Counted from the stretch's first letter, positions 41,109 through 51,354 are shown. The stretch is 64,000 nucleotides of DNA from Chitinophagaceae bacterium T5-Br10_B2g13 (GCA_001564065.1 LKNA01000003.1:28501-92500), one strand, 5' to 3'. Notes: generated from the letters alone by a model not told the origin. Program-made: numbers and translations.

Positions 41109-43088
41109 ATGAGTAAAACAAAAAATAAAAAGTTGAGAGGGCTAATACTCGGGATGGGATTTGTAGTATTTGCTGCATTTCTGTTTACGGGATGTCCTTC
41201 AAACCAACGAATGTTAGACAGCGGAGACGCTGCACAAAAAGTATATGTAGCACCGGGTGAGCACGATGAATTTTACGGCTTCTTTTCCGGTGGTTACAGT
41301 GGACAGTTAAGTGTATGGGGTTTGCCCTCATCACGACTGCTGAAAGTGATACCTGTATTTTCTCAGGATCCGGAAACAGGCTACGGCTATTCGGAAGAAA
41401 CCAAGCCACTGTTCGAAACCAGTTACGGTTTTATACCTTGGGATGATTCCCACCATCCGCACATCTCACAAACTGATGGAGATGCTGATGGAAGATGGAT
41501 CTTTATCAATGCAAATAATACTCCTCGTATTGCAAGAATTGATTTAGAAACATTTGAAACAAAAGAGATACTGGAACTGCCAAATACCGGCGGTAACCAC
41601 GCATCTTCTTTCGTTACATCAAACACAGAGTATGTAATTGGAGCTACTCGTTTCAGTATTCCGTACGAAAAAGATCTGGATGTACCGATTGACAGTTATA
41701 GCGATGAGTTTAGAGGTGCGCTGACCTTTGTTGATATCAACAGCGAAACAGGTCGGATGAATCTGGACTTTCAGGTAGTTGTACCGCCGTATAACTATGA
41801 TTTAGGTCGTGCCGGTAAAGGTGCTTCGAGCGATTGGGTGTTCTTTACTACCTACAATACCGAAGAAGCTCATACCATGCTTGAGGTAAACGCATCCAGA
41901 AATGACAAAGACTTTATTGCTGCCATTAACTGGAAAAAAGCAGCTGAACTTGTTCGTGAAGGCCACGGCAGAACAATGGATGCAGAATACTATCACAACT
42001 ACTACGAAGGAAAACAGGGTTATGCTGTTTCTACTGTAGGTGATGAAGTAATGGTGCTGGACACAAGAGAAATAGATGAGAATTTCATCTACTACCTGCC
42101 TACTCCTAAATCTCCGCACGGTGTAGATATTGATCCAACAGGAGAATATATCGTTGGTGGTGGTAAACTGGCTACAATTATTCCGGTACACTCTTTTTCC
42201 AGAATGCTGGAAGCTATTGAGAACCAGGACTACGATGAAGTAATTGATGGAATTCCTGTGCTTAACTACGACTCTACGATTATTGGCGAAGTTGAAAATC
42301 CGGGTTTAGGCCCGCTACACACAGAGTTTGACGGCAGAGGGTATGCTTACACATCTGTATACATCTCTTCTGAAATCGTGAAATGGTCTTTGGAAACATT
42401 TGAAGTGGTTGACAGAATCGACTCTTACTACTCCATTGGTCACTTGATGATTACCGGCGGGGACACAAGAAATCCGGATGCACAGTATATGGTTGGCTTG
42501 ACCAAGACAGCCAAAGATCGATACCTGCCAACAGGTCCTAAGCAGAACCACCCGGCTCAGCTATATGATATCAGCGGAGACAGAATGGAGTTGCTGCTTG
42601 ACTTCCCGACCATAGGAGAGCCACACTATGCTCAGGCCATACGCGCAGATAAGATCAAGGATAATGTTGCACAGATCTACGAGATGGAAGAGAATGATCA
42701 CCCAGATGCATTACTGCGAATTGCAGACAACAGAGTGGAAAGAAGAGGAAATAATGTTCATGTGTACATGGGTTCAACTCGAAGCCACTTCCGCCCTGAT
42801 AATATCGAAGGTATTAAACTGGGAGACACAGTTTACGTACATCTTACAAACCTTGAGCAGGAGTGGGATGTGGTACACGGTATTGCTATAAAAGGTGCAC
42901 AAAATTCAGAAATTTTGGTGGCGCCCGGGCAAACCAAAACGATTACATGGACACCGACAAGAACAGGAATTTATCCGTTCTACTGTACAGCTTTCTGTTC
43001 GGCTCTTCACCAGGAAATGCAGGGATACATTCGTGTGTCTGAAGCAGGGTCTGATGTTGAGTTAACCTGGAAAACAGGTACGAACTAA
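41109..43088 (+). CDS. nosZ: Nitrous oxide reductase, clade II / Sec-type
   Basis: DDSHHPHISQTDGDADGRWIFINANNTPRIARID (CuZ region), SPHGVDIDPTGEYIVGGGKLA, CuA motif FYCTAFCSALHQEMQGYI; Sec/lipoprotein-like N-terminus without a Tat motif. Confidence 0.96.
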   Translation: MSKTKNKKLRGLILGMGFVVFAAFLFTGCPSNQRMLDSGDAAQKVYVAPGEHDEFYGFFSGGYSGQLSVWGLPSSRLLKVIPVFSQDPETGYGYSEETKPLFETSYGFIPWDDSHHPHISQTDGDADGRWIFINANNTPRIARIDLETFETKEILELPNTGGNHASSFVTSNTEYVIGATRFSIPYEKDLDVPIDSYSDEFRGALTFVDINSETGRMNLDFQVVVPPYNYDLGRAGKGASSDWVFFTTYNTEEAHTMLEVNASRNDKDFIAAINWKKAAELVREGHGRTMDAEYYHNYYEGKQGYAVSTVGDEVMVLDTREIDENFIYYLPTPKSPHGVDIDPTGEYIVGGGKLATIIPVHSFSRMLEAIENQDYDEVIDGIPVLNYDSTIIGEVENPGLGPLHTEFDGRGYAYTSVYISSEIVKWSLETFEVVDRIDSYYSIGHLMITGGDTRNPDAQYMVGLTKTAKDRYLPTGPKQNHPAQLYDISGDRMELLLDFPTIGEPHYAQAIRADKIKDNVAQIYEMEENDHPDALLRIADNRVERRGNNVHVYMGSTRSHFRPDNIEGIKLGDTVYVHLTNLEQEWDVVHGIAIKGAQNSEILVAPGQTKTITWTPTRTGIYPFYCTAFCSALHQEMQGYIRVSEAGSDVELTWKTGTN

Positions 43089-43241
43089 CGATCCCCTCGT
43101 CCCGAGGAAATATCGGGACTTATGATCCATAACCGGGTTCGGTTAGTAGCCGGACCCGGGATTATAAAAAGTTGATTGATGAGAGGGTTTGGCCGGAGAG
43201 TCAAACCCAATCATGAATCAATCAAAATTAAATGCAGCTTA

Positions 43242-43814
43242 ATGGAACTGAAATCGAAGATATTAATGGCTATAGCTGCCCTGCTTTTAGGCGGGCTCTA
43301 CTCAATGCCATTTTGGACAATTAGTATGTCGGCCCCGCAATATCCGGAAGGTATTGGGATGTACATTCATATTGATGATGTGACGGGCCATAACAGGCAC
43401 GATTTACAGAGTATTAATACACTGAATCATTATATCGGCATGGCGGAAATACACAGAGATGATTTTCCGGAATTTGACATTATGCCCTGGGTTATAGGAT
43501 TTTTAATAGCGTTTGGGCTTCTTGCGGCCATTACCGGTAGCATAAAACTTGTAATAACATGGCTAGTATTGATGGTTATTTTGGGAATTGTAGGCCTGGT
43601 AGACTTTTATCTTTGGGGTTACGACTACGGACATAATTTAAATCCGGATGCACCAATAAAAGTACCCGGCATGAGCTATCAGCCGCCGCTTATTGGATGT
43701 AAACAACTTCTAAATATAAACGCATGCTCCTGGCCATATACAGGATCAATCTTTATTGGATTGTCTTTTGTACTGGCTTCGGGAGTTGTATGGATCGAAA
43801 AATTCAAAAAATAG
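43242..43814 (+). CDS. Membrane protein adjacent to nosZ (positional NosB candidate)
   Basis: ORF from 43176; likely start MELKSKILMAIAALLLGGLYSMPFW; about 4-5 TM segments, immediately after nosZ. Confidence 0.7.
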   Translation: MELKSKILMAIAALLLGGLYSMPFWTISMSAPQYPEGIGMYIHIDDVTGHNRHDLQSINTLNHYIGMAEIHRDDFPEFDIMPWVIGFLIAFGLLAAITGSIKLVITWLVLMVILGIVGLVDFYLWGYDYGHNLNPDAPIKVPGMSYQPPLIGCKQLLNINACSWPYTGSIFIGLSFVLASGVVWIEKFKK

Positions 43815-43822
43815 ATAAAACA

Positions 43823-44350
43823 ATGGATCATAAATATTTAATCACCTCTTTGGTGATGATTCTGATGCTGCTGGGGGGCTGTACAGAATCAACCGAAAAG
43901 CAGAATGACGTGTTGCTCTATACCAACTCTGTAGATATAGACTACGGGTCGGATATGTGCAGTTTTACGAACGAAGTGATCGAAACTGTTCGCTACGGAG
44001 GGAAAATCGATCTGGAAAATGGAGAGTCACATAAATTTATGTCGGTTGAATGTGTAGCGGGTTTCTATCTGTCTATGGATGAAACTGAACGTGACAAAAT
44101 TGTATCGATCGATATTGTTGACTTTGCTCACGGCCAGCAATACCTCCCTGTTGAGGAACTCGTTTTTCTTAAAAGTTCACTCAGGCCAAGCCCCAATGGG
44201 ATGAACCTTACGGCAATAGATAATTCAAATGAGAGAATGAAAACCTATATCTATGATGCCTATCCAGGTGATTTTATGTCATGGGATGAGGTTCTGGAAT
44301 TGGTGAATGAAGAGTGGAATCTGAATGGATCAGTCGCACAAAAGCGATAA
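43823..44350 (+). CDS. NosL-like lipoprotein paralog with altered metal-site motif
   Basis: MDHKYLITSLVMILMLLGGCTES signal; YGSDMCSFTNEVI...GESHKFMSVECVAGFYL parallels YGSDECAYCRMIV...SFKFDSIECMAAY in the next gene. Confidence 0.75.
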   Translation: MDHKYLITSLVMILMLLGGCTESTEKQNDVLLYTNSVDIDYGSDMCSFTNEVIETVRYGGKIDLENGESHKFMSVECVAGFYLSMDETERDKIVSIDIVDFAHGQQYLPVEELVFLKSSLRPSPNGMNLTAIDNSNERMKTYIYDAYPGDFMSWDEVLELVNEEWNLNGSVAQKR

Positions 44351-44365
44351 TCAAAAATTATAGAG

Positions 44366-44860
44366 GTGTATATGAGGGGTGGATTAATCATTGTATCAAC
44401 ATTTATTTCACTGTTAATATTAGCGAGCTGCGGTGAGCCAAGGCCTCAACCTATTCAGTATGGCAGTGATGAGTGCGCATATTGTAGAATGATTGTTACA
44501 GATGCTGAGTTTGCATCACAGGTTCTAAATAATCAGGGCAGATCGTTCAAATTTGATTCGATTGAGTGTATGGCAGCGTATGATATTACAAATGAAGAAC
44601 CTGAGAATATTCATTCAAAATGGGTTCCTGATTTCCATAACAGAGGCGAGTGGCTTGAGGCGGAAAATGCCGTATATCTGCACAGTGAAACTCTAAGAAG
44701 TCCGATGGGGCTATTTCTGTCATCCTACGCAGACAGATCAACTGCAGAAGAGATGAAAGAGGAGTATGGCGGCGAAATCATAGATTATAACGCTGTAAAA
44801 CAACTGGTGGAACAGGAGTGGCTGAGCAATAATGGGTCAAGGCAGGGAATGCGCCAATGA
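44366..44860 (+). CDS. nosL: NosL copper-chaperone-like lipoprotein
   Basis: Lipobox LLILASCGE; YGSDECAYCRMIVTDAEFASQ, RSFKFDSIECMAAY. Confidence 0.88.
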   Translation: MYMRGGLIIVSTFISLLILASCGEPRPQPIQYGSDECAYCRMIVTDAEFASQVLNNQGRSFKFDSIECMAAYDITNEEPENIHSKWVPDFHNRGEWLEAENAVYLHSETLRSPMGLFLSSYADRSTAEEMKEEYGGEIIDYNAVKQLVEQEWLSNNGSRQGMRQ

Positions 44861-46116
44861 ATGGAATAGTGATGAAGTATTTTAGCACAAATCTTTTTCT
44901 ATTAGTCATGGCCTTGGGGATAACCACTCAAGGTTTGGCTCAAATAACGGTGAGCCCGGACGGGCCGGTTACATCAATCCGGGAAGCAATATCGATGGTG
45001 GAGCCCGGCGGACATATTGAAGTTATGCCCGGTGTATATTCTGAAAACAATATAGGAATTGATAAACCTCTGACGCTGGAAGGAATAGATCGACCGGTGA
45101 TTGACGGTGAAAGTGAAGGCTTTATTATTGTGATAAAGGCCGATAGTGTTACAGTTCGGGGATTTGATATTAAAAATAGCGGACGAAGCTATGTGCGGGA
45201 TTATGCGGCTATAATGATTGAAGGCTCTGCCGATTTTACGATAGACAATAACCATCTGGATAACGTCTTTTTTGGTATTTACCTGGCAGAGACTGTTCGT
45301 GGCGTAGTAAGCAATAACCGGGTAGAAGCCTATGATGCAAGAGAAGCTTCTTCGGGTAATGGAATTCATCTGTGGAGTGTAAAGAATCCCAGGATATCTG
45401 ATAATTTTGTTACAGGAATGCGAGATGGCATTTATCTGGAATTTGTGGATGATGCTGAGATCTACGGAAACACAAGCAATAACAACAACCGTTACGGGCT
45501 GCACTACATGTTCTCGGATGGCGGCCGATATTATCAGAATACATTCAAAAGAAATGGCGCCGGCGTTGCCGTGATGTATTCCGACAATGTGGATATGATG
45601 GACAATCTCTTTGAACACAATTGGGGTACCTCTGCCTATGGACTCCTTCTCAAAGATATTAATGACAGTAAAATAGAGGGCAACCGGTTTATCCGTAATA
45701 CGGTGGCTATCTACTCAGAAGGATCCAACAATGTTCACATTCACCGGAATGATATTGAGCTGAACGGCTGGGCTATAAATATAAAATCGAACAGTGCCAG
45801 AAATAGATTTACAGAGAATAATTTTATAGAAAACAGTTTTGATGTTCGTACAGACAGCCCGCGAAATAACAATGTATTTGAGGGGAATTACTGGAGTAAC
45901 TACGAGGGGTATGATCTGGACAGAGACGGTGTTGGCGATGTTCCCTACAGGCCGGTAAGCCTCTTTTCAGTGATTATAGAAAAACAACCGGAATCTCTCA
46001 TTCTGTTGAGAAGTATGTTTATCAGGCTTCTTGATACCGCTGAGAGGATTGTGCCGGTTTTAACTCCAAAGACTCTCTTCGACGAAAAACCAAAAATGGA
46101 TCGAATAAGACGATGA
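44857..46116 (+). CDS. nosD: NosD periplasmic copper-enzyme maturation protein
   Basis: Right-handed beta-helix repeats: TSIREAISMVEPGGHIEVMPGVYSENNIGIDKPLTLEGIDRPVIDG..., GNYWSNYEGYDLDRDGVGDVPYRP. Confidence 0.93.
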   Translation: MNGIVMKYFSTNLFLLVMALGITTQGLAQITVSPDGPVTSIREAISMVEPGGHIEVMPGVYSENNIGIDKPLTLEGIDRPVIDGESEGFIIVIKADSVTVRGFDIKNSGRSYVRDYAAIMIEGSADFTIDNNHLDNVFFGIYLAETVRGVVSNNRVEAYDAREASSGNGIHLWSVKNPRISDNFVTGMRDGIYLEFVDDAEIYGNTSNNNNRYGLHYMFSDGGRYYQNTFKRNGAGVAVMYSDNVDMMDNLFEHNWGTSAYGLLLKDINDSKIEGNRFIRNTVAIYSEGSNNVHIHRNDIELNGWAINIKSNSARNRFTENNFIENSFDVRTDSPRNNNVFEGNYWSNYEGYDLDRDGVGDVPYRPVSLFSVIIEKQPESLILLRSMFIRLLDTAERIVPVLTPKTLFDEKPKMDRIRR

Positions 46117-46835
46117 TTGAAATTCAGAGTGTAAAAAAGAACTTTGGTGATCTCTCCGTACTTAAAGGAATGAGTTTGGAGATTCCCAAAGGGCAGGCAA
46201 CAGGAATAGTTGGACCGAACGGGGCCGGGAAAACCACCCTGATCAAAACCATCCTTGGTTTGGTAAAAGCTGATTCCGGCGTGATAAAAGTGAATGGCAA
46301 TGAGCTGGACAGTGACGGCTTGTACAGAAAAGATATTGGGTATATGCCACAGGTTGCACGCTATCCGGAAAATATGAAAGTGCAGGAGCTGCTCGATTTT
46401 ATTAAAGGGCTGCGAGATCAGGACCCTGTTTATGAGCAGGAACTGATTGATCAATTTAACCTGAGACCGGAACTGGAAAAACCGCTGAGAACACTATCGG
46501 GCGGTAACCGGCAGAAAGTGGGGGCCACACTGGCCATGATGTTTAATCCGGATATCCTCTTCTTTGATGAACCGACCGCAGGCCTCGATCCGCGATCCAG
46601 TCACAAATTTAAACAGAGGGTGCAAGCGGAAAAAAAGAATGGAAAAACGGTAATTATAACATCCCACATCATGAGTGAGCTGGAGCAGCTTGTGGATCAC
46701 GTGATTTTTATTCTGGATGGGAAAATCCGCTACTACGGTTCGATGGACGATCTGCTGAAAGAGAGCAATGAAGAACGACTTGAAGCGGCTATTGCCGGCA
46801 TGATGGATTCAGATACAGAAGAGGTAGCGGCATGA
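46113..46835 (+). CDS. nosF: ABC transporter ATPase NosF
   Basis: GIVGPNGAGKTTLIKTILGL Walker A, RTLSGGNRQKVGATLAMMFNPDILFFDEPTAGLDP. Confidence 0.92.
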   Translation: MIEIQSVKKNFGDLSVLKGMSLEIPKGQATGIVGPNGAGKTTLIKTILGLVKADSGVIKVNGNELDSDGLYRKDIGYMPQVARYPENMKVQELLDFIKGLRDQDPVYEQELIDQFNLRPELEKPLRTLSGGNRQKVGATLAMMFNPDILFFDEPTAGLDPRSSHKFKQRVQAEKKNGKTVIITSHIMSELEQLVDHVIFILDGKIRYYGSMDDLLKESNEERLEAAIAGMMDSDTEEVAA

Positions 46836-47623
46836 GCTTACTAATACACATCGTCAGAAACGAATGGCAAAGCCTGTTGAGAGGAAAATGGGTGATCGGT
46901 TACGGACTTATCTTCTTAATCCTAACCGATACTCTGCTAAGATTTGGCGGCGGAGGCCCGGAAACACTGCTGAGTCTCAGTAATGTAATGTTGCTGTTTA
47001 TTCCGCTGGTTGGCATGATTTATGGAATTCTTTACATCTATCAATCCAGGGAGTTTGTTGAGCTGCTGCTCACTCAGCCAATCAACAGGCGCGTGCTCTA
47101 CTGGGGACTCTTTTTAGGGATAGCAACTCCGCTGATGGCCGCTTTTATTATCGGTTCGATGCTGCCGCTTGCTTGGCACGGAATTTTGATGATAGACGGA
47201 ACAGCTTCTGCCATGGTGCTCGGTTTGGGCGGAGTGCTAACTCTGATCTTTGTATCTCTTGGCTTTGTTTTTGGGCTTCTCTTTTACGAAGATCGCATTA
47301 AGGGTTTTGGATTCACAATTGTTATCTGGCTGTTTCTCGCAATTCTTTATGACGGACTGGTACTCCTGTTGGTATTCATGTTTGGTAACTATCCGCTCGA
47401 ACAGTTTGTAATTGCGGTATCCATGCTAAATCCGATTGATCTGGCGCGAATAATGGTGATGCTTGAATTCGACGTATCTGCTCTGATGGGATATACCGGC
47501 GCTGTTTTTAATCGATTTTTCGGAACAGCAATGGGAATTACAACAGCCGGTGCAATGCTGCTGGTTTGGTTGAGTGTTCCAATGTGGATTGGACTTAACG
47601 TATTTCGTAAAAAAGACTTTTAA
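46832..47623 (+). CDS. nosY: ABC transporter permease NosY
   Basis: Polytopic membrane protein overlapping nosF; LNPIDLARIMVMLEFDVSALMGYTGAVF. Confidence 0.9.
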   Translation: MSLLIHIVRNEWQSLLRGKWVIGYGLIFLILTDTLLRFGGGGPETLLSLSNVMLLFIPLVGMIYGILYIYQSREFVELLLTQPINRRVLYWGLFLGIATPLMAAFIIGSMLPLAWHGILMIDGTASAMVLGLGGVLTLIFVSLGFVFGLLFYEDRIKGFGFTIVIWLFLAILYDGLVLLLVFMFGNYPLEQFVIAVSMLNPIDLARIMVMLEFDVSALMGYTGAVFNRFFGTAMGITTAGAMLLVWLSVPMWIGLNVFRKKDF

Positions 47624-47699
47624 AGATACGCAGGCTGGTATTCCCCAAGAATTCATAATTGTTAATGATCTTGTGGAGCAAAGCTTCAAAAGAAAAATA

Positions 47700-49067
47700 A
47701 TGCAGACTACTAAAGAACTCATCAGGAAATACAACGTGCCGGGACCGAGGTATACCTCTTATCCCACAGCTGTGCAATTTCAGGAAACGGATGATCTGAG
47801 TGATGTAATATCTCACCTCGACAAGCGAAACCGGGAACCGAGAAATATCTCTCTCTATTTTCATGTTCCGTTCTGTTTTTCGCTCTGTTGGTATTGCGGA
47901 TGTACAAAAATCATCACTAAGAATACCGATCGCGGGGATGTTTATATCGACTACCTGGCAAAAGAGATGGATCTTGTCAAAAATAAAATACATCCGGAAA
48001 GTAAAGTGATTCAGCTGCACATGGGAGGCGGAACACCCACCTTTCTTAAACCCGATCAGCTAAAACGTTTGGGAGAAGAGATTAAGAAACGGTTCAATTT
48101 TCATAAAGAGATTGAGTTCAGTGTGGAGATTGATCCCCGCACCTGCAGTAAAGACCATGTGGATGCCCTGGCTCAAATAGGGGTGAATCGTGCGTCACTC
48201 GGTGTTCAGGATACCAATGAGGAAGTTCAGAAAGCCATTCACCGAATTCAGCCCTTCGAACAAACCGTTCAGGTTACGCAGTGGCTCAGAGAGGCGTGGA
48301 TAGACTCTATTAACTTTGATCTGATTTATGGCCTTCCAAAGCAGAATGCAGAAACCTTTAAAAAGACACTGGAAGATGTAAAGACTTTGACACCCAACCG
48401 GCTGGCGGTGTACAGCTATGCGCACCTTCCAAACCTGATGCCCTCTCAACGATTGCTGAATGAAGAGGATTTTCCCACACCGGATGAAAAACTGTCGATG
48501 TTAATGCTTGCTATCGATAATCTGGAAAATGAGGGGTATCGCTATATCGGGATGGATCACTTCAGTAAAGAAAATGATGAACTGACTAAAGCCCTGGTAG
48601 AGGGAACGCTACAGAGAAATTTCCAGGGCTACAGCACGCACGCCAATACCGACATGTACGCGCTGGGGATGTCCGGAATATCCATGATTGATTCGATCTA
48701 CTATCAGAATACCAAAGATCTGGACGCCTATTACAGTAGATTGGATACGGGTGAACTTCCGGTAATCAAGCAGATGATATTGACCCGGGATGATCTGCTC
48801 CGCCGCGACTGGATTTCCAGGCTGATGTGTAAACCAACTGTGTATTTCGATCAGTTTGAAGAAAAATGGGGGGTAAACCCGCGGGAATACTTTTCTGAAG
48901 AGTGGGAAAGACTGGATGAATTGGAAAAGGACGGATTGATCATTAAGCTCAAAAATGAAATTCAAATAACTAATCGGGGCCGACTATTTTTGAGAAACAT
49001 AGCGATGGTTTTTGACGCCTATCTTTCTCAAGACAAGAAGACAAAACGATACTCAAAAACGGTATAA
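47700..49067 (+). CDS. hemN: Oxygen-independent coproporphyrinogen III oxidase
   Basis: ORF from 47574; likely start MQTTKELIRKYNVPGPRYTSYPTAVQF; radical SAM motif FHVPFCFSLCWYCGCTKI. Confidence 0.95.
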   Translation: MQTTKELIRKYNVPGPRYTSYPTAVQFQETDDLSDVISHLDKRNREPRNISLYFHVPFCFSLCWYCGCTKIITKNTDRGDVYIDYLAKEMDLVKNKIHPESKVIQLHMGGGTPTFLKPDQLKRLGEEIKKRFNFHKEIEFSVEIDPRTCSKDHVDALAQIGVNRASLGVQDTNEEVQKAIHRIQPFEQTVQVTQWLREAWIDSINFDLIYGLPKQNAETFKKTLEDVKTLTPNRLAVYSYAHLPNLMPSQRLLNEEDFPTPDEKLSMLMLAIDNLENEGYRYIGMDHFSKENDELTKALVEGTLQRNFQGYSTHANTDMYALGMSGISMIDSIYYQNTKDLDAYYSRLDTGELPVIKQMILTRDDLLRRDWISRLMCKPTVYFDQFEEKWGVNPREYFSEEWERLDELEKDGLIIKLKNEIQITNRGRLFLRNIAMVFDAYLSQDKKTKRYSKTV

Positions 49068-49078
49068 GACTAGATTTA

Positions 49079-50125
49079 ATGGGGATGGAAGAACAGGATA
49101 AAAGGTGGATGAGAGCTTGGTTTATCAGCGGAGCAGTACTGATTATGCTCATTCTGATTGTAGGTGGAATTACAAGGTTAACAGGTTCCGGTTTGTCCAT
49201 GACGGACTGGAAGCCAATTCTGGGTGCAATACCGCCCATAACCGAAGCGCAGTGGGAAGATGCGTTTGATCAGTACAAACAGTTTCCGGAATACCAGCAG
49301 ATCAATCGCGGGATGGAACTGTCTGAGTTCAAATTTATCTTCTTCTGGGAGTATTTGCATCGAATGCTTGGGCGATTGATTGGAATCGTATTTTTGGTTC
49401 CGTTCGTCTATTTCGTAGCCAAGAAAAAAATGAATGCAAAGTGGCTGAAACGGTCTGTCTGGCTGCTCATTTTAGGTGGGTCGCAGGGCTTGATGGGGTG
49501 GTATATGGTGCAGAGCGGGCTTGTTGATGTGCCCTATGTAAATCCCTACCGGCTTACAGCACACCTGATGCTGGCGTTTATCATCTTTGGATTTTGTGTC
49601 TGGTATGCTGCGGATTTAACAAAGTTTAAGTCGCAGGTTGAACCGAAAAAAAGTGAATTTGGCAAGTGGCTTAAAATACTGTTCGGAATCGTGATTGTTC
49701 AGGTTGCCTGGGGAGGCTTGGTTGCAGGCCTCGACGCGGGACACGTTTACAACACCTTCCCGAAAATGTACCAATACTGGGTGCCGCCTGAAGTGATGGC
49801 CCTGGAACCGTGGTATCAAAATTTGACTGAAAACTCATCAACGGTACAGTTTATTCACCGAACACTGGCCGCTCTTATAGGGATAATGGCCATAGGATAT
49901 TGGGTGCGACTTTTCACGGTTCAATCCAGTAAGTCGGCTAAACTCTGGGGCGGTGTAATATTTGTACTGGTGCTCATACAATATCTTCTGGGTGTATTTA
50001 CACTAATAACTCACGTGCAGATTACCCTGGCTGTGCTTCACCAGTTTTTTGCGATTTTGCTGGTGGGAGCTATTTTGATCGGCATCTACAGTATGCGGGG
50101 AAACCGTATTCAGCCGGCTGATTAA
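49079..50125 (+). CDS. ctaA: Heme A synthase (CtaA/Cox15)
   Basis: LIVGGITRLTGSGLSMTDWKPILGAIPP, FIFFWEYLHRMLGRLIGIVF, FIHRTLAALIGI. Confidence 0.93.
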   Translation: MGMEEQDKRWMRAWFISGAVLIMLILIVGGITRLTGSGLSMTDWKPILGAIPPITEAQWEDAFDQYKQFPEYQQINRGMELSEFKFIFFWEYLHRMLGRLIGIVFLVPFVYFVAKKKMNAKWLKRSVWLLILGGSQGLMGWYMVQSGLVDVPYVNPYRLTAHLMLAFIIFGFCVWYAADLTKFKSQVEPKKSEFGKWLKILFGIVIVQVAWGGLVAGLDAGHVYNTFPKMYQYWVPPEVMALEPWYQNLTENSSTVQFIHRTLAALIGIMAIGYWVRLFTVQSSKSAKLWGGVIFVLVLIQYLLGVFTLITHVQITLAVLHQFFAILLVGAILIGIYSMRGNRIQPAD

Positions 50126-50136
50126 GTAGAAATGTT

Positions 50137-51354
50137 ATGGAGAAGAGAGATCATCTATTACAGAAGATTTGGCTGTGGAGTTTGGCTTTTTTTCTGCTGG
50201 CTGCAGTGACCGGACTTTTGTATCGCTGGGGATTGATTGGCGGAGATTCTTTCGGGCTGAGGCTGTCTAATATCCGCCATGCCCACTCACACCTGATGTT
50301 TTTTAACTGGGTTACACCTGTGCCGATGGCATTTATTGCAAGATCGCTGTTAAAATCATCACCCGAAGCGTATAAAGCACTGTTCAGGCCAATCTATGCG
50401 GTAATTCTGATTGGGTTCGCCTCGTACCCGTTCTTTCTTCTTTATGGTTATCACCCCGTACAGGTTGGTTCTGCAAATCTTCCATTTTCTGTGATGCTGT
50501 CAGGACTGGTGATGATAGCTTGGTACTGGTTCATGGTTGTTTATCTCAGATATAGAAAAAGTACGGACGACAGCCTCTCCTCTCTGTTTTATGATGGCGC
50601 GCTGGTCATGCTTTTCGTAAGCTCTTTGGGAGCATGGGGAGTTGCCGTTATTCAATTTGGGAATATTGACAGCAATCTGCTCTCCGGTGCCATGACTCAT
50701 TTTTTCCTGACTGTATTTACAGAAGGATGGTGCGTGCTGGCAGCGATTGGGATTTTTTATGAGCTTACCGATAAGCAGACATCACTGCCGTTTGATAAAA
50801 ACTGGCTGATAGCTCCAATAGTGCTGGGAGTTCCACTCATGTTCCCATTCGGTCTTTCTACTGATCTGCTGACCGATCAACTTCTATGGATTGCCAGGGC
50901 GGGATCTTTTCTGGTTTCAATCGGCTTAATCATGAATTTATTTTTCATGATCCGTCTGAATCCATCAGTAATGAAATGGGTGTGGAGTCTGATTCTAATC
51001 TTATTTGGAGTAAAAATTGGTTTGCAAATTGGGGCAGCGGTTTTGCCTTCCCGGATATGGCTTGGCGAGCACGGGTTGAGAGTGCTCTATTTGCACCTTC
51101 TGCTGCTGGGCTTTGTTAGCTCACTCTATTATGCCGGTATCCATACGCTCCATTTCCGTCTGCCCAAGATTGGGTTGTATTTGTTTTTAGGGTCAGTGCT
51201 GTTTTTGATTGTAACACTTGTGTTCATCAGCGGGTTGTGGCCAATTCAGTGGCAGCCTGAAAATGTTTATCTGTGGGTAACAGTTGGCGCTCTACTGCCA
51301 TCAATTGCTATTGCGGCAGAGCTGGGAGTTGTCGGGTACTTTAAGTTTAAATAG
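50137..51354 (+). CDS. Polytopic membrane protein with conserved His-rich helices (heme-copper oxidase I-like segments)
   Basis: RLSNIRHAHSHLMFFNWVTPVPMAF and LRVLYLHLLLLGFVSSLYYAGIH; about 11-12 TM segments. Confidence 0.7.
   Translation: MEKRDHLLQKIWLWSLAFFLLAAVTGLLYRWGLIGGDSFGLRLSNIRHAHSHLMFFNWVTPVPMAFIARSLLKSSPEAYKALFRPIYAVILIGFASYPFFLLYGYHPVQVGSANLPFSVMLSGLVMIAWYWFMVVYLRYRKSTDDSLSSLFYDGALVMLFVSSLGAWGVAVIQFGNIDSNLLSGAMTHFFLTVFTEGWCVLAAIGIFYELTDKQTSLPFDKNWLIAPIVLGVPLMFPFGLSTDLLTDQLLWIARAGSFLVSIGLIMNLFFMIRLNPSVMKWVWSLILILFGVKIGLQIGAAVLPSRIWLGEHGLRVLYLHLLLLGFVSSLYYAGIHTLHFRLPKIGLYLFLGSVLFLIVTLVFISGLWPIQWQPENVYLWVTVGALLPSIAIAAELGVVGYFKFK

Noticed and set aside
43094-43165. TCCCGAGGAAATATCGGGA and ACCCGGGTTCGG-type hairpins after nosZ as an attenuator
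   Set aside because: No leader ORF or U tract; more likely small dispersed palindromes or an mRNA-processing structure
44974-45618. 214-aa minus ORF opposite nosD
   Set aside because: Shadow of the repetitive beta-helix coding sequence, no recognisable motif
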